8,920 nucleotides of DNA, taken from Ruminococcaceae bacterium UBA4306. GTDB taxonomy: Bacteria > Bacillota > Clostridia > Oscillospirales > Acutalibacteraceae. Below the pieces are notes generated by a model. The model saw only the letters and a program-made list of their open reading frames with translations, ran no database searches and was not told where the DNA came from. Shown here piece after piece: positions 5,670-8,920 of this stretch (position 1 is its first letter; each line of letters begins with the position of its first letter). Position numbers and translations under genes: made by a program. The stretch covers positions 1-8,920 of the forward strand of contig DGUQ01000164.1 in NCBI GenBank assembly GCA_002394725.1. The letters run 5' to 3'.

Positions 5670-6677
5670 TTACCAATTCTCATATCGGCGATTCTGATTG
5701 ATCGCCGCGATCCGCTGCATCTCCGCGTCGCTCAGTTCGAAGTCAAAGATGTCGAAGTTTTCCGCAATGTGGTCGGGATTACTTGACCCGGGAATCGCGA
5801 TAAAGCCCGCCTGCAAATGCCATCGGAGGATGATCTGCGCGGATGTTTTTTCATGCGACTGAGCGATCGCCGTGATCGTTTCGTTATTGAAGTTTTCCGA
5901 GGTGTGTCCTCTGCCGCCGAACGGATACCATGACTCGACCACGACGCCGTACTTCTTGACATACTCCTGCAGGGCGGTATTTTGGTAATAGATATGGTTC
6001 TCGTTCTGTATCACGGCAGGCGTGATCTCGGCATAAGACATGACCTCATCGAACGCCTCGGGTGTATAGTAATTCGAGATGCCGATAGAGCGCACCTTGC
6101 CGTCGCGCACTGCCTGTTCCATCGCCTTATACACGGCTTCATCGTTACTGCCGGGCTGGTGGATCAGCATCAAATCGACATAATCCATTCCCAGATCGGC
6201 AAGCGAATCGTCGATTCCCTGAGAGGCGCGTTCGTAATCGCTCGGCATGATCTTGCTGGTGATGAACACCTCTTCGCGTGTCACGATACCCTCGTTGATT
6301 GCCCGTCGAACGCCTTTGCCGACGCCGACCTCACAGCGATAATAGCGCGCCGTGTCGATCAGCCGATAGCCGTCTTTCAGCGCGTGATAAACGGAATTCT
6401 CCGCCTCATCGTTCGACAACGTCCATGTGCCCAATCCGAGTATCGGCATCGTATAACCGCTGTTGAGCCGAACGGTCTTGGAGGAGAAGTCAAAGGTATT
6501 GTCAGCCGTGACCGCATCGGTCGAGGGTGTCGATCCGCTTTCCGTTTGTGTGGGGGTTTCTGTCGTTGTTTCTCTCGTAGCCTGAGTGGATGCTGTGTCT
6601 TTCGGACTGTCCGCGCTGCACCCAACCAATGCCATCATCAGGCAAACAATGACGATCCATACAGTGATTCTTTTCAT
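5670..6677 (-). CDS. Lipoprotein-anchored aldo/keto reductase
   Basis: This 335-aa protein has two parts. Residues 1-20 are a lipoprotein signal peptide: KR, a hydrophobic stretch and the lipobox LVGC, with Cys20 the expected lipidation site. A Thr/Ser-rich linker (about 22-60) follows. Residues 66-335 form a complete aldo/keto reductase barrel. The catalytic tetrad is visible: Asp108 and Tyr113 (DTARYY), Lys142 (TSK) and His173 (LIHQP). SIGISNYY (197-204) and IPGSSNPDHIAENF (295-308) are standard family signatures. The usual IPKS lysine contacting the NADP 2'-phosphate is Gly here, which may weaken NADP preference. The family reduces carbonyls with NAD(P)H and is normally cytoplasmic, so surface anchoring is odd. 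The ATG overlaps the Nudix stop by 4 nt (ATGA), suggesting coupled translation. Family and signal peptide are clear; substrate and cofactor supply are not. Confidence 0.9.
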   Translation of the reverse strand: MKRITVWIVIVCLMMALVGCSADSPKDTASTQATRETTTETPTQTESGSTPSTDAVTADNTFDFSSKTVRLNSGYTMPILGLGTWTLSNDEAENSVYHALKDGYRLIDTARYYRCEVGVGKGVRRAINEGIVTREEVFITSKIMPSDYERASQGIDDSLADLGMDYVDLMLIHQPGSNDEAVYKAMEQAVRDGKVRSIGISNYYTPEAFDEVMSYAEITPAVIQNENHIYYQNTALQEYVKKYGVVVESWYPFGGRGHTSENFNNETITAIAQSHEKTSAQIILRWHLQAGFIAIPGSSNPDHIAENFDIFDFELSDAEMQRIAAINQNRRYENW

Positions 6678-7192
6678 CTGTTATCTTCTGTGTAAAATGA
6701 TGTGTTGCCGTACTCTGCCGCGATCCGCTCGTTGATCTCCTTGTCCGCAGGACAGAACGCGTAGTTCGGTATCTCGTCGGGTGTGATCCATGCGACGGCG
6801 TTGTGCTCCAAGAGCCTGATCTCACCGCTCATGATCTGAGCATGGAACAGCGTGAGGTGGACGGTGATGTCGGGGTATTCGTGGATGACATCCATGAATG
6901 CGTCGTCGTCCGCTGTGCTCGGTAGACATATCCGGTTGGTATGTCTTGACCTCGCGTCGCGACTCCTCCTTTCCCCACCGAGATTACATCTCGTCGGGGG
7001 CCCCTTTTCGACGGAGATCATCACATCCAGCTCTTCCTTGCACTCTCTGACGAGGGCTTCCTGTTTCGTTTCACCGACTTCAACCTTACCGCCGACATAC
7101 TCCCACAACAGCCCTCGAGCCTTATTTTCCGGCCGCTGACAGATCAAGAATCGCTCCCCATCCCATATCAGCGCCGCTACTACTTCGATCAT
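6674..7192 (-). CDS. MutT-like Nudix hydrolase carrying an in-frame insertion
   Basis: This 172-aa protein resembles the MutT/8-oxo-dGTP diphosphatase group, which clears oxidised nucleotides or hydrolyses related NTPs. The N-terminal strand MIEVVAALIWDGERFLICQR and the Nudix box at 35-57 (Gly35, Glu41, Arg49-Glu50, Glu53-Glu54) are intact. The late box glycine is Asp56. The C-terminal half (HEYPDITVHLTLFHAQI, LLEHNAVAWITPDEIP, FCPADKEI) is typical. Between ISV (59-61) and DDAFMDV (96-102), where relatives have only a few residues, about 34 extra Arg/Pro/Gly-rich residues occur (62-95). They come from a palindrome-rich DNA block. Without them the length would be about 138 aa, normal for the family. 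The insert follows the Nudix helix and may form a tolerated surface loop, or may damage activity. AGAGG precedes the ATG. It is the first gene after the consensus promoter at 7230-7257. Confidence 0.85.
   Translation of the reverse strand: MIEVVAALIWDGERFLICQRPENKARGLLWEYVGGKVEVGETKQEALVRECKEELDVMISVEKGPPTRCNLGGERRSRDARSRHTNRICLPSTADDDAFMDVIHEYPDITVHLTLFHAQIMSGEIRLLEHNAVAWITPDEIPNYAFCPADKEINERIAAEYGNTSFYTEDNR
6908..7009 (-). repeat. Putative palindromic insertion element within the Nudix gene
   Basis: About 102 bp whose translation does not belong to the Nudix fold; the borders are approximate. Hairpin A at 6973-6999 has 12-nt arms (CCCCACCGAGAT and ATCTCGTCGGGG on the plus strand) around a TAC loop, with one mismatch and one G-T pair. 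Hairpin B at 6924-6946 has 7-bp arms AGACATA/TATGTCT. GTCGCGAC (6956-6963) and GGGGCCCC (6997-7004) are perfect palindromes, the latter able to compete with hairpin A. Short inverted CGTCG/CGACG sequences lie near the borders. Four of six frames have no stop. Only one copy is seen in the window, so its repeat nature is inferred from structure. It encodes no protein of its own. Confidence 0.55.
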
Positions 7193-7229
7193 GATATTCC
7201 TCTCATTCGATCACGTTTCTATGAGTACA

Positions 7230-7257
7230 ATTATAGCAGGGTTTTGCTTGCTGTCAA
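7230..7257 (-). promoter_or_regulatory. Consensus sigma-A promoter of the nine-gene operon
   Basis: On the minus strand a perfect TTGACA (7257-7252) and a perfect TATAAT (7235-7230) are separated by 16 bp. The -35 box overlaps the stop codon of the serine-rich membrane protein gene. Transcription should start near 7223, giving a leader of about 30 nt before the Nudix ATG at 7192. No operator dyad or terminator-like hairpin is seen, so expression is probably constitutive and read-through from the upstream genes is possible. Confidence 0.8.
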
Positions 7258-7727
7258 TCATTCTTATGCTCGTTGTAATAGTCCTCTGCATCCTCATAGT
7301 CCCGGAAGTCATCACGGTTGTCATAATAGAAATCCTCCGGTTGAGCGTAGGATTTGGCGTCGTAGGGATCGGAGGATTTCTTTGCGGATGAAGATGATTT
7401 ATATTTGCTTGAAGATAAAGATTTGGAGGTGTTGCTTAAGGCGTGCTTAATGCCTGATGAAGCGTTTGAATAAGATTTGGATGACTTGCTATGGATTGAG
7501 TAGGAGATGCCGTAGCTGTGATATGAGCCTGAATAACGAGATGAACTGCTCTTTGAGCAGGAGCCGAAAACACCGAGGATAATTATCGCAATGCAGATCA
7601 GCACCGCCCATGTTCCGCAGCCGCAGCCTGTATTCTTTTTCGGAGGCTTGCCGCCCGAGCCTTTCATACTGTCCTCAAAGATTCTGTACCCGATATAATC
7701 GTCTAAGAAATCATCATGTTTACTCAT
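7254..7727 (-). CDS. Hypothetical serine-rich single-pass membrane protein
   Basis: I do not recognise this 157-aa protein as a named family. Residues 1-38 are hydrophilic and end in a basic patch (GGKPPKKN) and GCGCGT. Residues about 39-56 form one strongly hydrophobic helix (AVLICIAIIILGVFG) followed by SCS. Residues 58-118 are a low-complexity Ser/Lys/Tyr-rich stretch with almost no other composition. Residues 119-157 are highly acidic and Tyr/Asp-rich (DNRDDFRDYEDAEDYY). The basic patch before the helix predicts N-terminus inside and the Ser-rich tail outside. This is an inserted membrane protein and not a cleaved secreted one. GGAGG lies 7 nt before the ATG. It is 21 nt after the 91-aa gene and probably in the same transcript. 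Its stop overlaps the next promoter. Confidence 0.72.
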   Translation of the reverse strand: MSKHDDFLDDYIGYRIFEDSMKGSGGKPPKKNTGCGCGTWAVLICIAIIILGVFGSCSKSSSSRYSGSYHSYGISYSIHSKSSKSYSNASSGIKHALSNTSKSLSSSKYKSSSSAKKSSDPYDAKSYAQPEDFYYDNRDDFRDYEDAEDYYNEHKND

Positions 7728-7748
7728 AACGACACCTCCAGTCAGCTG

Positions 7749-8024
7749 TTACAACAATTCTTGATATTCCACCCTGACACAGCTATCCGCGCCCGAGGCG
7801 AACTCGATCCGTCCGACCGAGCCGACATAGTTCATCGTACCGTCGGGATGGATCGCATAGAGGTCAGACCAATGGCGGTCGGTAGGATTGACGCCGTCGC
7901 CAAAGGTGAAGCCCTCCGACTCTGCTTGATGAAGAAACTTCATCGCCGTCTCTTCGTCCTTGAGGTGAACATACACGCGCTCACCCATGCTTGCTAACTC
8001 TTTGATTGTTTTCTTAAATGACAC
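7749..8024 (-). CDS. Small hypothetical protein, cytoplasmic
   Basis: I cannot name a family for this 91-aa protein. It has no signal peptide, membrane helix or cysteine cluster (one Cys, at 82). The N-terminal half looks helical (KKTIKELASM; DEETAMKFLHQAESEGF). The C-terminal half looks beta-like with Gly turns (DLYAIHPDGTMNYVGSVGRIEF). It lies 11 nt after the SWIM protein and 21 nt before the membrane protein, so it is part of a three-gene group. The start is uncertain. AAAGGAG (8030-8024) runs straight into the GTG at 8024, sharing one base, which is far too close for normal initiation. The ATG at 7988 would give a 79-aa protein but would remove conserved-looking N-terminal sequence. I keep the GTG start with reservation. 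Confidence 0.68.
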   Translation of the reverse strand: MSFKKTIKELASMGERVYVHLKDEETAMKFLHQAESEGFTFGDGVNPTDRHWSDLYAIHPDGTMNYVGSVGRIEFASGADSCVRVEYQELL

Positions 8025-8035
8025 TCCTTTGTGAT

Positions 8036-8848
8036 TTATCCGATTTGGAATGAGCCGTTCTGTCGGCTCATCAGCACCATGTTGCAGAATGCCGCTTTGT
8101 CGAGCTCCGCAAAGTATGATGCTTTCTGAAATTCATCGGCGTAGTTTTCCTCAATCCATTTCAGCTTGTGTCTAAGCTCAAACAGCGCCGCGATCTCATG
8201 CTCGCACATTCCTGCGCTGTAGCAGTCACAGGTGAGCTTGCTGACCTCGCCGTTCTCATAGAAGAACTCGACTGCATGATGACTCCTCCCCTTCACGATC
8301 GCTTTGCCTGCGCCGTTATCAAGGCTGAGATACACCACGCCGAGGTAATCGTCGATGTCCTCATACTCGCTCGGGTCGATGTCAGCCTTCCACGTTTCGG
8401 GCTTATCGAGAAGGATCGTGCTGTCATCCTCTCCGCTGACGATATCCTCGGGATCTGTCGGAGGGAAATACCATGACGCGATCTTTCCGAACGGAATTGT
8501 AGCGGGGTCGAATGAAACGACCCTTGTCTTGTGGAAATACAGCTGACCCTTCACGTCGGTATCGGCAACGCTGATGACGCGCTTGTAGTCGGACAGCTTG
8601 ATCTTGAAATTGTAGGTGACGGCAACAATCCTGCCCGCGACTCCCTCGAGCTTACCGTCGACGAAAACGGTATCGCCCTCATGCAGGTCGAAGCGGTCGT
8701 TGTAATAGGTGTAGCTCTTGTAGATATCGGGGAAACGAATATCCACCAGCGAGGGCTTGGACTTGACCTCGGCTTTTAAATCCTTACGAACCTCTCGTGC
8801 AGTGTTCTCTTTCTTTTCTTCCGCGCTGAATCCGATTTTGAACTTCAT
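8036..8848 (-). CDS. SWIM zinc-finger domain protein of unknown function
   Basis: This 270-aa protein is probably cytoplasmic. Residues 207-217 read CDCYSAGMCEH, fitting the SWIM zinc-finger pattern CxCx(n)CxH with Cys207, Cys209, Cys215 and His217 as expected zinc ligands. SWIM fingers bind DNA or proteins and occur with SWI2/SNF2 helicases and transposases, but no helicase or nuclease domain is present here. Residues about 33-115 form a separate beta-rich domain (VDIRFPDIYKSYTYYNDRF, GDTVFVDGKLEGVAGRIVAV) with an SH3/KOW-like look. The N-terminal 30 residues are highly charged, and 130-165 is an acidic linker. AAGGAGG lies 7 nt before the ATG, a strong site. It is the first visible gene of the SWIM/91-aa/membrane-protein group. 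Upstream (8849-8920) only weak -10-like sequence (TATAAG) is seen. Confidence 0.8.
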   Translation of the reverse strand: MKFKIGFSAEEKKENTAREVRKDLKAEVKSKPSLVDIRFPDIYKSYTYYNDRFDLHEGDTVFVDGKLEGVAGRIVAVTYNFKIKLSDYKRVISVADTDVKGQLYFHKTRVVSFDPATIPFGKIASWYFPPTDPEDIVSGEDDSTILLDKPETWKADIDPSEYEDIDDYLGVVYLSLDNGAGKAIVKGRSHHAVEFFYENGEVSKLTCDCYSAGMCEHEIAALFELRHKLKWIEENYADEFQKASYFAELDKAAFCNMVLMSRQNGSFQIG

Positions 8849-8920
8849 GACATTTCCTCCTTTGTATTGATAGATAAGTTCTTTTCCTTATACCCAGCTT
8901 GAATGAAAGAGTAGATGTGT

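Noticed and set aside
5982..6695. A 237-codon plus-strand frame opposite the aldo/keto reductase
   Set aside because: The minus-strand reductase has a full catalytic tetrad and signal peptide; the plus frame has no recognisable motif.
6502..6825. A 107-codon minus-strand frame across the Nudix/reductase junction
   Set aside because: It is out of frame with both well-supported genes and is Ser/Thr/Arg-rich, as expected for a frame-shifted reading.
6908..7009. Known self-cleaving ribozyme (hammerhead or HDV-like) in the Nudix insertion
   Set aside because: I looked for hammerhead CUGANGA/GAAA core sequences and an HDV-type nested double pseudoknot and could not lay either onto the stems present.
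1712..7192. Possible integron-like gene cassette array with attC sites between genes
   Set aside because: Gaps are too short (9-49 nt, or overlapping genes) to hold attC sites, and no integrase gene is present.

Overview
The window looks like chromosomal DNA of a Clostridia-class Firmicute. A gut Ruminococcus/Oscillospiraceae-type organism is my best guess, judged from remembered protein styles only. GC content is mid-range, Shine-Dalgarno sites are strong AGGAGG-type, and promoters have sigma-A TTGACA/TATAAT form. The encoded proteins are small single-domain enzymes typical of that group. Fourteen genes can be supported. All but one are on the minus strand. No rRNA, tRNA, CRISPR array, transposase, phage or plasmid gene is visible.

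Layout, left to right. (1) Positions 1-850: the N-terminal 283 codons of a condensation/alcohol-acetyltransferase-like acyltransferase (minus strand), running off the window's left edge. (2) Positions 851-1204: an AT-rich divergent intergenic region with a good promoter for each flanking gene. (3) Positions 1205-1618: the only plus-strand gene, a short peptide deformylase-like protein. A 14-bp hairpin follows and can end transcription from both sides. (4) Positions 1712-7192: nine closely packed minus-strand genes, with gaps of 9-49 nt or 4-nt ATGA overlaps. They are read from a near-perfect promoter at 7230-7257. In transcription order they encode a MutT-like Nudix hydrolase, a lipoprotein aldo/keto reductase, a uridine-kinase-like P-loop kinase, a Vat-type xenobiotic acetyltransferase, a second small P-loop kinase-like protein, a 93-aa hypothetical protein, a second Nudix hydrolase, a cysteine-containing flavodoxin-fold protein and a maltose/galactoside-type O-acetyltransferase. 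(5) Positions 7254-8848: an upstream three-gene minus-strand group with a SWIM zinc-finger protein, a 91-aa hypothetical protein and a serine-rich single-pass membrane protein.

The nine-gene operon does not spell out a classical pathway. Its common denominator is small-molecule housekeeping and modification: nucleotide sanitation (two Nudix), phosphoryl transfer (two P-loop proteins), acetyl transfer (two left-handed beta-helix enzymes) and redox (AKR, flavoprotein). I read it as a detoxification or stress accessory array. That reading is inference.

The most unusual observation is an in-frame block of about 102 bp inside the first Nudix gene (about 6908-7009). It is rich in nested palindromes, open in four of six frames, and encodes about 34 residues that do not fit the Nudix fold. 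It looks like a small palindromic element that inserted in frame into a coding sequence. Secondary points of interest are the lipoprotein-anchored aldo/keto reductase, the Vat-like enzyme with an intact catalytic histidine, and the deformylase-like protein with methionine in place of the motif-1 glutamine.
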